DNA of 64,000 bases, taken from the NCBI RefSeq assembly GCF_029167625.1, contig NZ_CP119145.1:1612001-1676000 (forward strand), written 5' to 3'. Positions within the stretch are counted from its first letter, which is position 1; the number at the start of each line of letters is the position of its first letter. This stretch comes from Streptomyces sp. AM 4-1-1. GTDB lineage: Bacteria > Actinomycetota > Actinomycetes > Streptomycetales > Streptomycetaceae. The position numbers and the translations under genes are program-made. Positions 17,731 to 26,740 of the stretch are shown here, piece by piece. Under the pieces are notes generated by a model. The model did not search any database, was not told where the DNA came from, and worked only from the letters and a program-made list of their open reading frames with translations.

Positions 17731-18627
17731 TCACAGACCCAGGTCGCTGAGCCTGGCCTCGTACCGGACCGTGACGTCCTCCTGGTCCTCCTCGGCCGGG
17801 GCGTCCCACAGGGCGTCCAGTTCGGACCGTACGGCGGCGGGCAGCGCCTCGTACCGATCGGTCCAGGTCTCGGCGCCGGGCATCCAGTAGCCGACCACCT
17901 TGAAGCGTTCCGTGGGGAGCTTCAGCTCCTTCCGGAGGTGGCGGCGCACCTCCCGCAGCACGTCGGTCCGGCCCGCGACCCAGATGTACCCGCCGGCCGG
18001 GTCGGTGCCGGGCGGGACGGCGGCCTCGACGAGTTCGGCCAGCCGGCTGGGGCCGTGGCCGTTGCCGCCGTGGCTCCAGGTCGTCCTCGCGTGCGGCCGG
18101 TCCGGGAGCGGCTGCACGGAGGACGGGCCGGGCACCTCGATGACCGCCCGGGTGGTCACGCCGGCCGGGCTGTCCTCCATGATCCGGGCGACGGCGGGCA
18201 GGCCGGTGAGGTCGGCGACCAGGATCTGCCAGGTGAGGTCGGCGGGGGGACGGTAGAGGCCGGTGGGAGCGTTGAGGCCGATCACGTCGCCGGGGCGGGC
18301 GGCCGCGGCCCAGCCCGACGCCACACCGTGGGAGTGCAGCACGAAGTCGATGTCGATCTCTCCGGTGTCCGGGCGCACCGCCCGGACGGTGTAGGTGCGC
18401 ATGGGGGCGGTGGGTCGCCCTTCGGGGGTCCGCCAGCCCCCGTTCTCCGTCGTTTCGGGCAGGGACAGATCGGCGCGGTCGGGGCCGTGCGGGAAGAAGA
18501 GGCGTACGTACTCGTCCGGGACGCCCGTGGAGGTGAACGCGGCGAGGTCTCCGCCGTGGAAGGTGATCCGGACCATGGTCCCGGTGAGTGGCCGGACCCG
18601 GGCGACGACGGCTCGGTGGATCGTCAT
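17731..18627 (-). CDS. Siderophore-interacting protein (ferric-siderophore reductase)
   Basis: A 298-residue flavoprotein of the SIP family. The N-terminal FAD-binding barrel contains DEYVRLFFP and RTYTVRAVRPDTGEIDIDFVLH, then GVASGWAAAARPGDVIGL, the typical FAD segment. The C-terminal half carries the NAD(P)H-binding fold with YIWVAGRTDVLREVRRHLR and GYWMPGAETW. These cytoplasmic enzymes reduce imported ferric siderophores to release iron. It is the last gene of the block transcribed from the iron box at 26505, separated from the ABC gene upstream by 100 bp of repeats. This pairing of SIP with a heterodimeric ABC transporter recalls IrtA/IrtB of mycobacteria. Confidence 0.92.
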   Translation of the reverse strand: MTIHRAVVARVRPLTGTMVRITFHGGDLAAFTSTGVPDEYVRLFFPHGPDRADLSLPETTENGGWRTPEGRPTAPMRTYTVRAVRPDTGEIDIDFVLHSHGVASGWAAAARPGDVIGLNAPTGLYRPPADLTWQILVADLTGLPAVARIMEDSPAGVTTRAVIEVPGPSSVQPLPDRPHARTTWSHGGNGHGPSRLAELVEAAVPPGTDPAGGYIWVAGRTDVLREVRRHLRKELKLPTERFKVVGYWMPGAETWTDRYEALPAAVRSELDALWDAPAEEDQEDVTVRYEARLSDLGL

Positions 18628-18675
18628 GGGGGGGTGCTCCTTCGTGTTTCGGACGGGGTGGTGACGCGTTCGCCT

Positions 18676-18743
18676 GGGTGGGTCAGGGGCGGGCGGCGGG
18701 GTGGGTCAAGGGCAGGCGGCGGGGTGGTCAGGGGCGGGCGGCG
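18676..18743. repeat. Three tandem copies of a 22-23 bp GC-rich unit spanning an ABC gene stop
   Basis: GGGTGGGTCAGGGGCGGGCGGCG repeated three times with few differences. The third copy contains the stop codon of the ABC gene (18728-18730 on the minus strand) and its last codons. The two other copies repeat the same stop trinucleotide in the intergenic spacer, so the spacer looks like duplication of the gene's tail. Confidence 0.75.
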
Positions 18744-20464
18744 GGGGTGTAGGCGTGCCAGAGGGCGGCGTACCGGCCCGCGCGGGACAGCAGTTCGTCG
18801 TGGCCGCCCTGTTCGGCGACCCTGCCCCGGGTGAGGATGACGATGTGGTCCGCGGCGCGTGCCTGTTCCAGGCGGTGCGCGACGATCACGCTGGTACGGC
18901 CCCGGGTGACCCGTTCAAGGGCCCCCAGGAGACTTCCGGTTCGTGTCCCCGATTCGGCGGTGGCCTCGTCGAGGACGACCACGGGCGGGTCGGCGAGCAG
19001 GACACGGGTGAGGGCGAGGTGCTGGACCGCTCCGTCGTCGAGGGGGGCGCCGCCGGGGCCGAGGGGGGTGTCGAGTCCGGATTCCAGCTCCAGTGCCCAG
19101 TCGGCGCCGGCCTCGCGCAGGGCGTGGCGCAGTTCGTCGTCGGTGGCGGTGGGCCGGGCGATCCGCAGGTTGTCGGCGAGGGTGCCGTTGAACAGGTGGA
19201 CCTCCTGGGTGACGAGGTACCGGCCGGCCGGTGTCCCGGCGTCGCCGACGGTGATCCGGCCTTCGGAGGGTTCGCCCTGGCCCGCGATCAGCCGGGCCAG
19301 GGTGCTCTTGCCGGAGCCGCTGGCGCCGACGAGCGCCAGGCTGCTGCCTGCGGAAACGTGCAGGGAGACCTCGCTGAGCGCGGGGCCGCCCCCGTCGTAC
19401 GCGTACGAGACGCCCTTCACCTCGATCTCCGGGGGGTGCGTGGCGCCGGCCTCGGTGGCGGTCCCGCCGGGGTCCCGGCCCAGGTCGGTGACGCCGACGA
19501 GGCGGGCCAGTCCGACGGTGGCCCGCTGGATGTCGTCGAGGCTGCCCAGGAGCGCGCCGACCGGGCCGAAGAGCCGGTGGAAGTAGAGGGCCGCGGCGGT
19601 GGCGGCGCCGAGCGTGACGGCTCCGGAGCCGAGCAGTGCGTAGCCGGTCATGAGGACGGCGGCGAGGCCCAGGAACTCGGCCGCGTGGAGCCATCCCGTG
19701 AAGCGGTTGCGCAGCCGTACCCCGTCGCGCTGCCGTTCGACGGCGAGCGCGCCGCGTCGGGCGACTTCGCCGAGGTGCTGGTCCTGGGTGCGGTACGCGC
19801 GGATGGTCTCGGCCCCGTGCACCGCCTCGATGACGGACTGTCCGCGTGCGGACTCCAGTCGGCGGACGTCCCCGTAGACCACGTGGGAACGCGTGAGGAA
19901 CCGCCGGGTGGCGAGGACGTGGACGGGCAGGCAGACCAGACCGGCGAGGGCGAGCCGGGGGTCCAGGACCGCCAGCCCGACCAGGCTCAGACCGATGGTG
20001 AAGGCCGCGCCGGTGAGGTCGGGCAGCACGTCGGACGCGGCCTCGGAGATCGCCTCGACGTCCCGGGTGACCCGGGAGACCACGTCCGAACTGTCCGAGG
20101 ACTCCAGGGTGCTGACGGGCAGATGGATCGCGGTCTCGAACACGTCCTCGCGCAGTGCGGCCAGGACGTCCTGGATCAGGGTGATCAGCATCCGGCCGCC
20201 CGCGAGGGCCAGGGCGGCGCCGGTGGCGGCGACGAGCAGCAGGGCGATGCCGAGGGTGGTGATCCGGTCGCGTCCGGACTGGTCGGTGACCGCGTCCACG
20301 ACGCCGCCGAGGAGTGGCGGGGTGGCCAGGGTGACCGCCGTGCCGCTGAGCAGGGTGAGCAGCGCGGCGCAGAACCGGACGCGGTGGGCGCCGAGTCGGC
20401 GCAGCAGTTCCCGCCGGGTCCGGCGGGGGTCGGCGATGGGCAGGAGCCCGTGCGCGGGGGTCAC
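18728..20464 (-). CDS. Heterodimeric ABC transporter half (membrane + ATPase), IrtB-like, site-forming subunit
   Basis: The 578-residue fused protein has six membrane segments followed by a nucleotide-binding domain. Walker A is intact (GASGSGKST, residues 380-388), as are the Q-loop (Q420), Walker B with catalytic Glu (VVVLDE, E500) and the H-loop (VAHRLE). The signature motif, normally LSGGQ, is degenerate: LDDGA at 475-479. The partner gene has the reverse set of defects, so together they give one working ATP site. It starts at GTG 20464, overlapping the partner's stop by 4 nt. Beside SIP and Fec-type genes, ferri-siderophore import is the likely task, but the fold is that of exporters, so siderophore export cannot be excluded. 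Confidence 0.87.
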   Translation of the reverse strand: MTPAHGLLPIADPRRTRRELLRRLGAHRVRFCAALLTLLSGTAVTLATPPLLGGVVDAVTDQSGRDRITTLGIALLLVAATGAALALAGGRMLITLIQDVLAALREDVFETAIHLPVSTLESSDSSDVVSRVTRDVEAISEAASDVLPDLTGAAFTIGLSLVGLAVLDPRLALAGLVCLPVHVLATRRFLTRSHVVYGDVRRLESARGQSVIEAVHGAETIRAYRTQDQHLGEVARRGALAVERQRDGVRLRNRFTGWLHAAEFLGLAAVLMTGYALLGSGAVTLGAATAAALYFHRLFGPVGALLGSLDDIQRATVGLARLVGVTDLGRDPGGTATEAGATHPPEIEVKGVSYAYDGGGPALSEVSLHVSAGSSLALVGASGSGKSTLARLIAGQGEPSEGRITVGDAGTPAGRYLVTQEVHLFNGTLADNLRIARPTATDDELRHALREAGADWALELESGLDTPLGPGGAPLDDGAVQHLALTRVLLADPPVVVLDEATAESGTRTGSLLGALERVTRGRTSVIVAHRLEQARAADHIVILTRGRVAEQGGHDELLSRAGRYAALWHAYTPAARP

Positions 20465-22218
20465 CGGGGGGTTCCGTTCGGTTCGTGGTGGTCGGTGTCG
20501 AGGTCGACGACCCGGTCACAGGCGGAGAGCAGGATGCGGCTGGTGGTGATGAGCACAGTGGTGGCGGGCAGGGCGCGCAGTCCTTCGGCGATGCGCTGTT
20601 CGGTCACCGGGTCGACCGCGGTGGTGGGTTCGTCGAGGACGACGAGGTCGGCCCCGCTGTGCAGGGCGCGGGCGAGCAGCAGGCGCTGGCGCTGGCCGCC
20701 GGAGAGCCGGCGTCCGTGTTCGCCGACCTCGGCCTGGTCTCCCCCGATGTGTTCGAGCACGTCGTCGAGCATGGCCGCCCGGAGCACGGCGGGGTCGGCG
20801 TCGCCTCCCCGGGGGGTGAGGTTCGATCGCAGGGTGCCCGAGAACAGGGTGCCGTGGTGGGGCGGTGCGGCGATCCGGGTGCGGAGCCGGTCGGGCCCGA
20901 GGTCGACGGCGTCGGCCCCGTCGACGAGGAGTTCGCCCCGGCCGATGGGGACGCGGTAGCCGAGGCGGTCGCTGAGGTCGCGCGCGTGCCGGGGGTCGCG
21001 GGGTACGACGCCGACGAGTTCGCCGGGGCACAGGTCGAGGGGTTCGTGGTGGCCGGGCGGGTGCCAGCGCAGGGCCGGGGCGGCGGGATCGGTGGTACGG
21101 GCGCGCGGGGCGGGGTCGGGGCCGGCCGGCCGGGGGTCGACGAGGGGCGGTTCGTTGATCAGGTCGCTGAGCCGCCGGGCGGAGGCGCGTTTGTGGAGCC
21201 AGTTGGAGGCGAAGGTGCCGACGTGGGCGAGGGAACCCTGGAGGTACTGGGCGAGTCCGAGGACGGTGACGAGCTGACCGATGGTGATGTGCCCGTCGAG
21301 GGCGAGGTGTCCGGAGGCGGTGGCGAGCCCGGCGAGGAAGACTCCGGACAGCAGCAGGCTGACGCCGGAGTAGGTCAGGACAGCCCGTGCGGCGGCGATG
21401 GCGCCGCGCCGTGACTCGTCGCTGGCCGCGCGGTAGCGGCGGGCCGCCTCGGCCTGGGCGTTCATGCCGATGACCACCCGCAGCCCGGTGATCATGTCGG
21501 TGGCCACGTCGCCGGCCCGCGCCGCCGAACTCTGCTCGGCCAGTCCCCGGGCCTCCAGCGGCATCGAGATCCGCCGCATGAGGAGGAGCACCAGGACGGT
21601 GCTGGCGATGACGCCCGCGCCGAGGGGGACGGAGATCAGCAGCAGGGCGGCCGACGCCGTCAGGATCGCGGTGACGGTGGACGCCTGCTGGACGACGCTC
21701 CAGGAGACCCCGGCGACCCGGTAGGTGTCGGACGAGACCAGGGAGAGCGCTTCCCCCGCCCCGGGGCGCCGCCGGAGGGAGTACGGGGCGAGCAGCCGGG
21801 TCATGGTGCGTTGGCGCAGCTCGTGTTCGCCGTAGCCGTAGACGGTGACCATTGCCGCCGACGCGCGCTGGTAGGACAGGGACAGGGCGACGAACACCCC
21901 GGCGAGTACGGCGAGCCATCCGAACAGCGCCGGGCGGTCCGAGGGGGCGAGGGCCCGGTCGATGACGACGCCGATGAGGATCGGTACGAGGGCCTCGCAC
22001 AGTTGGTGGACCATGAACGCCAGGGTGGTGAGGGCCAGTCGGCGGCCGCGTCCCCCGTGCAGGAGCGCGATGCGGAACAGCGTGGAGACGCTGCTGGGTT
22101 CGTGGGCCTGTACGGGTGGACGGGTGGCGGTGCCGGGCTCGTGCGCGGCGGTGCCGGGCTCGTGGGCGGCGGACTCGTGGCCGGTGCCGGACTCGTGGGC
22201 GGCGGCGGGTTTGTTCAC
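20461..22218 (-). CDS. Heterodimeric ABC transporter half, IrtA-like, with degenerate ATP site
   Basis: A 585-residue transporter half. The first ~43 residues are a His/Glu/Pro/Gly-rich tail with repeated AHEPGT-like units; membrane segments follow, then an ATPase domain. Walker A has disappeared (GVVPRDPRHA at residues 403-412 in its place) and the H-loop His is replaced (TTSR, S560). The signature LSGGQ (505-509) and Walker B (VVLDEP, E530) are intact. It can therefore lend its signature to the partner's intact Walker A but cannot form its own site. GTG 22218 overlaps the upstream ATPase stop as GTGA. The His-rich N-terminus might bind metal. Confidence 0.87.
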   Translation of the reverse strand: MNKPAAAHESGTGHESAAHEPGTAAHEPGTATRPPVQAHEPSSVSTLFRIALLHGGRGRRLALTTLAFMVHQLCEALVPILIGVVIDRALAPSDRPALFGWLAVLAGVFVALSLSYQRASAAMVTVYGYGEHELRQRTMTRLLAPYSLRRRPGAGEALSLVSSDTYRVAGVSWSVVQQASTVTAILTASAALLLISVPLGAGVIASTVLVLLLMRRISMPLEARGLAEQSSAARAGDVATDMITGLRVVIGMNAQAEAARRYRAASDESRRGAIAAARAVLTYSGVSLLLSGVFLAGLATASGHLALDGHITIGQLVTVLGLAQYLQGSLAHVGTFASNWLHKRASARRLSDLINEPPLVDPRPAGPDPAPRARTTDPAAPALRWHPPGHHEPLDLCPGELVGVVPRDPRHARDLSDRLGYRVPIGRGELLVDGADAVDLGPDRLRTRIAAPPHHGTLFSGTLRSNLTPRGGDADPAVLRAAMLDDVLEHIGGDQAEVGEHGRRLSGGQRQRLLLARALHSGADLVVLDEPTTAVDPVTEQRIAEGLRALPATTVLITTSRILLSACDRVVDLDTDHHEPNGTPR

Positions 22219-23042
22219 CGTGCGTCCCGCTGCCGGGCCAGGGGGACGACCATGGGGGTACCGGTGACCGGATCGGGCACGACCTGGCAGGGCAGGTCGA
22301 ACACCTCCCGTACGAGTCCGGCGGTCACCACCTCGTCCGGGGTGCCCTCGGCGACGACCCGGCCGTCCCGCATGGCGATCAGATGGGTCGCGTAACGGGC
22401 CGCGTGGTTCAGGTCGTGCAGGACGGCGACGAGGGTGTGACCGGCGCGGTGCAGATCGGTGAACAGCTCCAGCAGGTCGATCTGGTGGGCGATGTCGAGG
22501 AAGGTCGTCGGCTCGTCCAGCAGCAGGAGGGGGGTCTGCTGGGCGAGCACCATCGCCACCCAGACGCGCTGGCGCTGGCCGCCGGAGAGTTCGTCGACGT
22601 AACGCCCCGACAGTTCGGTGACGGAGGTGGCCGCCATGGCGTCGAGGGTGGCCCGCTCGTCCTGTTCGGTCCACTGGCGCAGCAGCTTCTGGTGCGGGTG
22701 GCGGCCCCGGGCGACCAGTTCGGCGACGGTGATCCCGTCCGGTGCCTGCGAGGTCTGGGGCAGCAGTCCGAGCAGCCGCGCGACCTCCTTGGAGCCGAAG
22801 CTCGCGAGGGACCGGCCGTCGAGCACCACCTGTCCGGCGGTGGGTTTCAGCAGCCGGGACACCGCGCGCAGCAGGGTGGACTTGCCGCAGGCGTTGGGGC
22901 CGATGACGACGGTGAAGGACCGGTCCGGGATTCGTACGTCCAGGTGTTCGGAGACGGGCCGCCGGTTGTAGCCGATGGAGGCGTCCCGCACTTCCAGCCG
23001 GGCCGGGTCCTGGGCCCGGGTGCGCTGTGCGGTGGTGGTCAC
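22215..23042 (-). CDS. FecE/FepC-type ferri-siderophore ABC importer ATPase
   Basis: The 275-residue ATPase has Walker A GPNACGKST, signature LSGGQRQR, Walker B LLLLDEPT and the FLDIAHQIDLLEL segment typical of iron-siderophore importers. GTG 23042 follows AGGAG by 6 nt; upstream in-frame starts lack a site and would run through Pro-rich junk. It powers the two FecCD permeases encoded just upstream, from which it is separated by 49 bp, and overlaps the next gene by GTGA. Confidence 0.93.
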   Translation of the reverse strand: MTTTAQRTRAQDPARLEVRDASIGYNRRPVSEHLDVRIPDRSFTVVIGPNACGKSTLLRAVSRLLKPTAGQVVLDGRSLASFGSKEVARLLGLLPQTSQAPDGITVAELVARGRHPHQKLLRQWTEQDERATLDAMAATSVTELSGRYVDELSGGQRQRVWVAMVLAQQTPLLLLDEPTTFLDIAHQIDLLELFTDLHRAGHTLVAVLHDLNHAARYATHLIAMRDGRVVAEGTPDEVVTAGLVREVFDLPCQVVPDPVTGTPMVVPLARQRDAR

Positions 23043-23091
23043 GGGTACTCCTGGCGGCCGGGGGCGGTGGGGTGGTGGGGGCGGGAAGCGG

Positions 23092-24171
23092 TCATGGGCG
23101 GCGCCCCCGGTACTGACGGGCGAGCAGCCAGGCCAGGTAGGCACCGCCGACGCAGACCGTGACGACACCGACGGGCAGGTCGACGCGTTGGGCGACGAAG
23201 TCGGCGCCGACCAGGACGGCGGCCCCGGTGAGGGCGGCGGGGACGACGCGCAGGGTGGTGGAGCTCCTGGTCAGGCGCTGGGCGATCTGTGGTGCGGCGA
23301 GCGCGATGAACGAGATCGGGCCGACGGCTGCGGTCACCAGTGCGGTCAGCGCGACCCCGACGAGGGTGGCGGTGAGCCGGGCGCGCTGTGCGTTCACCCC
23401 GAGCGCGACGGCGGTGTCGTCGCCCATCTCCAGGTGGACGAGGGGGCGGACCACGGTGGCCGAGCAGACCAGGAGGAGAGCGAAGACGGCCGCGGTGGCC
23501 CGTAGTTGCTCGAAGCCGAGTCCGCTGAGGGAGCCGGCTCCCCAGGTGGCCGCGAGCATGGCCTGACGGGGGTTGACGGAGAGCAGCAGCATCGAGGTGA
23601 GGGAGCTGAGGAACGCGCCCACGGCGATGCCGACGATGATGAGCCGGAACGGTCGCAGCCCGTTCCGGTAGGCCAGCACGTACACCAGGACCGCGGTCAC
23701 CGCCCCGCCGATCAGGGAACCCGAGGCGACGGCCAGGTAGTCGGCGGTGCCGAGCAGGAGCATCACGACGCTGGCGCCCGCGTACGAACCGGAGGCGAAG
23801 CCGATCACGTCGGGGGAACCGAGCGGGTTCCTGGTGAGCGACTGGAAGATCGCGCCGCTGATCGCGAGCGCCGCGCCGCAGACGATCGCGAACAGGAGTC
23901 TGGGCAGCCGCCAGGTCACCACGACGAGCCGGGCACGGGGGTCGGCGTCCGGGTCGAACAGGGCCGACAGGACCTGTCCCGGGGTGAGCGCGAGGGAACC
24001 GGTGCCCAGGGTGAGGACGCCGAGGACGGCCACGGTGAGGGCCAGTGCGGCGCAGACGAGGACGGAGCGCCGTTCGACGCGCAGCGCCACCCAGGTGCGG
24101 CGCAGGGTCCAGACGGTCCGGCCGAAGTCCGTCCGGTCGGGTACGGCTTCGGTCGTGGCTCCGGTGGTCAC
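23092..24171 (-). CDS. FecCD-family siderophore importer permease (second subunit)
   Basis: A 359-residue permease of the BtuC/FecCD family with about ten membrane segments. Landmarks are RLPRLLFAIVCGAALAISGA (helix 2-3) followed by QSLTRNPLGSPDVIGF, and GPISFIALAAPQIAQRL, the cytoplasmic coupling helix that meets the ATPase. GTG 24171 overlaps the preceding permease stop (GTGA), so the two are translated together and likely form a heterodimer in the membrane. Confidence 0.92.
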   Translation of the reverse strand: MTTGATTEAVPDRTDFGRTVWTLRRTWVALRVERRSVLVCAALALTVAVLGVLTLGTGSLALTPGQVLSALFDPDADPRARLVVVTWRLPRLLFAIVCGAALAISGAIFQSLTRNPLGSPDVIGFASGSYAGASVVMLLLGTADYLAVASGSLIGGAVTAVLVYVLAYRNGLRPFRLIIVGIAVGAFLSSLTSMLLLSVNPRQAMLAATWGAGSLSGLGFEQLRATAAVFALLLVCSATVVRPLVHLEMGDDTAVALGVNAQRARLTATLVGVALTALVTAAVGPISFIALAAPQIAQRLTRSSTTLRVVPAALTGAAVLVGADFVAQRVDLPVGVVTVCVGGAYLAWLLARQYRGRRP

Positions 24172-25250
24172 AGGGTGCTCACCTTCCGGCGCCGGACGAG
24201 GGCGACGAGGACGGGCGCGCCGACGAGCGCGGTGACGAGGCCGACCCGCAGTTCCCCGGAGGGGAGCACCACGCGTCCGATGATGTCGGCGGCCAGCAGG
24301 AAGGCGGGGGCGACGACGATCGTGACGGGCAGAATCCAGCGCTGGTCGGGGCCGACGAACCAGCGGACGATGTGGGGCACCATCAGGCCGACGAAGGCGA
24401 TGGGACCGGCGACGGCGACGGCGGTCCCGGCCAGCAGGGTGACGGCGAGGATCACGGTCACCCGGGTGAGGGCGAGACGGGTGCCCTGGGACCGGGCGAT
24501 GTCGTCGCCGAGCGCGAGGGCGTTGAGCGGGCCCGCGCTGAGCAGTCCGAGTACGAGACCGGCACCGATGAGCGGCAGCGCGATCGGGAGGATGTCGAGC
24601 GATCTGCCGCCGATGGAGCCGACGCCCCAGAACCGCATGATGTCGAAGGTGGTCGTGCTCTTCAGCACCATGGCGGAGGTGAAGCCGCCGCACACGGCGG
24701 TGAACGCCACGCCCGCGAGGGTGAGTTTGACCGGGCTGCCGCGATCGGAGCCGAGGGAGCCGAGGGCGTAGACGAGCACGGTGAGCCCGAAGGCTCCGGC
24801 CAGTGCGAACCAGATGAACTGGCCCGCCGCGGTGAAGCCGAGCACGGCGACGGCGAAGGTCACGGCCAGGCTCGCGCCCGCGTTGACCCCGAGGATGCCG
24901 GGGTCGGCCAGCGGGTTGCGGGTGAATGCCTGGATCAGCGCGCCGCTGAGGCCGAGGGCGGCACCGACGACCAGCCCGATCGTGGTGCGGGGCACCCGCA
25001 GTTCACGCACCATGACGTGTTCGTCGGAGTCGTCGAAGTGGAACAGCGCGTCCCACACCGTGCCGGGCGCGATGGAACGGGCGCCGACCATGACGCTGAG
25101 GACGGCCACGACGAGCAGCAGCCCGACGGCGGTCAGCAGGATCAGCAGGCGGTACCGGTTGCGCCGGGCCAGGCCCGCGCGCTCGCGCGGGCCCGGCACA
25201 TCACGTTCCGCGCCGGTGGTGAGGTCACCCGGGGGTGAGGGGGTGGTCAT
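24168..25250 (-). CDS. FecCD-family siderophore importer permease (first subunit)
   Basis: A 360-residue FecCD permease. VPRTTIGLVVGAALGLSGA and QAFTRNPLADPGILGVNAGA are the family signature, and GPIAFVGLMVPHIVRW is the coupling helix. An AAGGA site precedes the ATG. It lies between the binding protein (46 bp upstream) and the second permease (4-nt overlap), completing a type II importer: binding protein, two permeases, ATPase. Confidence 0.92.
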   Translation of the reverse strand: MTTPSPPGDLTTGAERDVPGPRERAGLARRNRYRLLILLTAVGLLLVVAVLSVMVGARSIAPGTVWDALFHFDDSDEHVMVRELRVPRTTIGLVVGAALGLSGALIQAFTRNPLADPGILGVNAGASLAVTFAVAVLGFTAAGQFIWFALAGAFGLTVLVYALGSLGSDRGSPVKLTLAGVAFTAVCGGFTSAMVLKSTTTFDIMRFWGVGSIGGRSLDILPIALPLIGAGLVLGLLSAGPLNALALGDDIARSQGTRLALTRVTVILAVTLLAGTAVAVAGPIAFVGLMVPHIVRWFVGPDQRWILPVTIVVAPAFLLAADIIGRVVLPSGELRVGLVTALVGAPVLVALVRRRKVSTL

Positions 25251-25296
25251 GGTTGTCCTTGGAAGAGGGCTTCACCTGGGGAACGGCGGACGGCGG

Positions 25297-26385
25297 TCAG
25301 GAGCCCGCACCGGTGTTGCCCTTGCCCGAGACGGCGTCGGCGAGCATCGGCACGTACCGCTCGATCGCCCACGGGATGGAGAGCACCGACGGTCCGCTGG
25401 TGGCCATGCCCATGGTGTCGTCCTGGACGAAGGCGTAGTGCTTCTCCGCGATCGGCTTCCAGCGCGAGAACAGCGGGTCCTTGAGGGAGTACGCGACCTC
25501 GTCGGCGCCGTTGGCCCAGGCGACGTAGATGTCGGCGTCGATCGTGTCGAGCTTCTCCAGGCTGATTCCGCCGTACCAGTTGGTGCCCTTGACCGTGGAG
25601 GCGATCGCGCTCATCGACGGGGTGTTCTCGAAGCCCATCTCGGTCAGCAGCCGGACCCGCGCGTCGTAGTTGAGGTAGAGGCCGGCTTCCGTGGAGCCGG
25701 GTGTCAGGGCCACCCCGTAGGTGAAGGTCTTGCCCTTGAACTCCGGGTGCTTGTCGGTCACCGCGGTCAACTGCCCCTGTACGTCGGTGACCAGGCTCTC
25801 GGCCTTCTTCGTCTCACCGAGCGCCTTGCCGATGGTGCGGGTCATCTCCTGCCAGGTCCCGCCGTCCCAGGGCTTCTTCAGGTAGGGGATGGTCGGGGCG
25901 ATCTCGGAGAGCCGCTTGTAGTCGACGTCCGTGATGCCGGAGTACAGACCGACGATGAGGTCCGGCTTCAGCGAGAGGATCTGCTCGAAGTCGATCTCGC
26001 CCGCGTCACCGTAGTTCAGCTTCTCGGGCAGGGGTCCGCCGAGCTTTTCGACGGTGTCGCGGAACCACGGGGTGTATCCCTGCTTGTCGCCGCCCCACTG
26101 CTCGTCGACACCGACCGGGACCGTGCCCAGGGCCGCGACCACGTCCAGCGACATCCAGCTGACCGCCACGACGCGCTTCGGCTTCTGCTTGATCGTCGTG
26201 GTCCCGTGGGCGTGCTTGATGCTCACGGGGAACCCGGCCGACGCGGCACCGGCCGTCGTCTTCGCCTTGCCGGGTTCCGACCCGTTGCCGCCGCAGCCCG
26301 CCAGGACGACCACGGCGGCGACCGTCACCGCCATGAGGCGGGCCAGGGCACCCGGTCCGCGTCGGCCCGGGATGAATATGGACAT
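25297..26385 (-). CDS. Iron-siderophore substrate-binding lipoprotein (FecB/FhuD type)
   Basis: A 362-residue lipoprotein with lipobox VLAGC (Cys at about residue 30), followed by a Gly/Ser linker and a periplasmic-binding type III fold: KRVVAVSWMSLDVVAALG, FEQILSLKPDLIVGL and SEIAPTIPYLK. It captures a ferri-siderophore outside the cell for the adjacent permeases. ATG 26385 follows AAGGAGA by 3 nt. It is the first gene after the iron box at 26505-26523, so repression by an iron-loaded DmdR/IdeR protein is expected. The actual siderophore cannot be inferred. Confidence 0.92.
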   Translation of the reverse strand: MSIFIPGRRGPGALARLMAVTVAAVVVLAGCGGNGSEPGKAKTTAGAASAGFPVSIKHAHGTTTIKQKPKRVVAVSWMSLDVVAALGTVPVGVDEQWGGDKQGYTPWFRDTVEKLGGPLPEKLNYGDAGEIDFEQILSLKPDLIVGLYSGITDVDYKRLSEIAPTIPYLKKPWDGGTWQEMTRTIGKALGETKKAESLVTDVQGQLTAVTDKHPEFKGKTFTYGVALTPGSTEAGLYLNYDARVRLLTEMGFENTPSMSAIASTVKGTNWYGGISLEKLDTIDADIYVAWANGADEVAYSLKDPLFSRWKPIAEKHYAFVQDDTMGMATSGPSVLSIPWAIERYVPMLADAVSGKGNTGAGS

Positions 26386-26504
26386 GTCTCTCCTTGAATC
26401 CGGACACCGTTCGTGGTGTGACGGCGAGGGCCGGGGTGCCGTCGCGGACGGTGCCGCACGCGGGCACACGGGCACACGGGTGAGCACCCCCGCACGACTG
26501 AAAG

Positions 26505-26523
26505 TTAGGTAACCCTCGCCTAA
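26505..26523 (-). promoter_or_regulatory. Iron box (DmdR/IdeR-type operator) of the siderophore block
   Basis: TTAGGTAACCCTCGCCTAA matches the published-type 19-bp iron box (TTAGGTTAGG...CCTAA) at 14 of 19 positions by hand alignment, with intact outer arms TTAGG and CCTAA. It lies 120 bp upstream of the binding-protein ATG, in the position of the block's promoter. Confidence 0.75.
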
Positions 26524-26740
26524 CTAGACATTAGGAAGGGCGGGGGGCCACGAGGGTCGCGGACCGGCCAGGGTGCGTCGCGAATCGGCCAACCCCCGCC
26601 GCATCCCGCCGGACCGGCGGAAGGGACGGGAGGGGCGGCAGGGACGGGTGAGCGGCGGGAGTCGGGTGCGCGGAGGGAGACGGGTGAGCGGCGGGAGACA
26701 TGAAGAGGCGGCACTCAGCGCGCGGAGGCATCCACGGCGG

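Noticed and set aside
18701..20959. 752-residue plus-strand open frame over the ABC pair
   Set aside because: Shadow of two well-supported minus-strand ABC genes.
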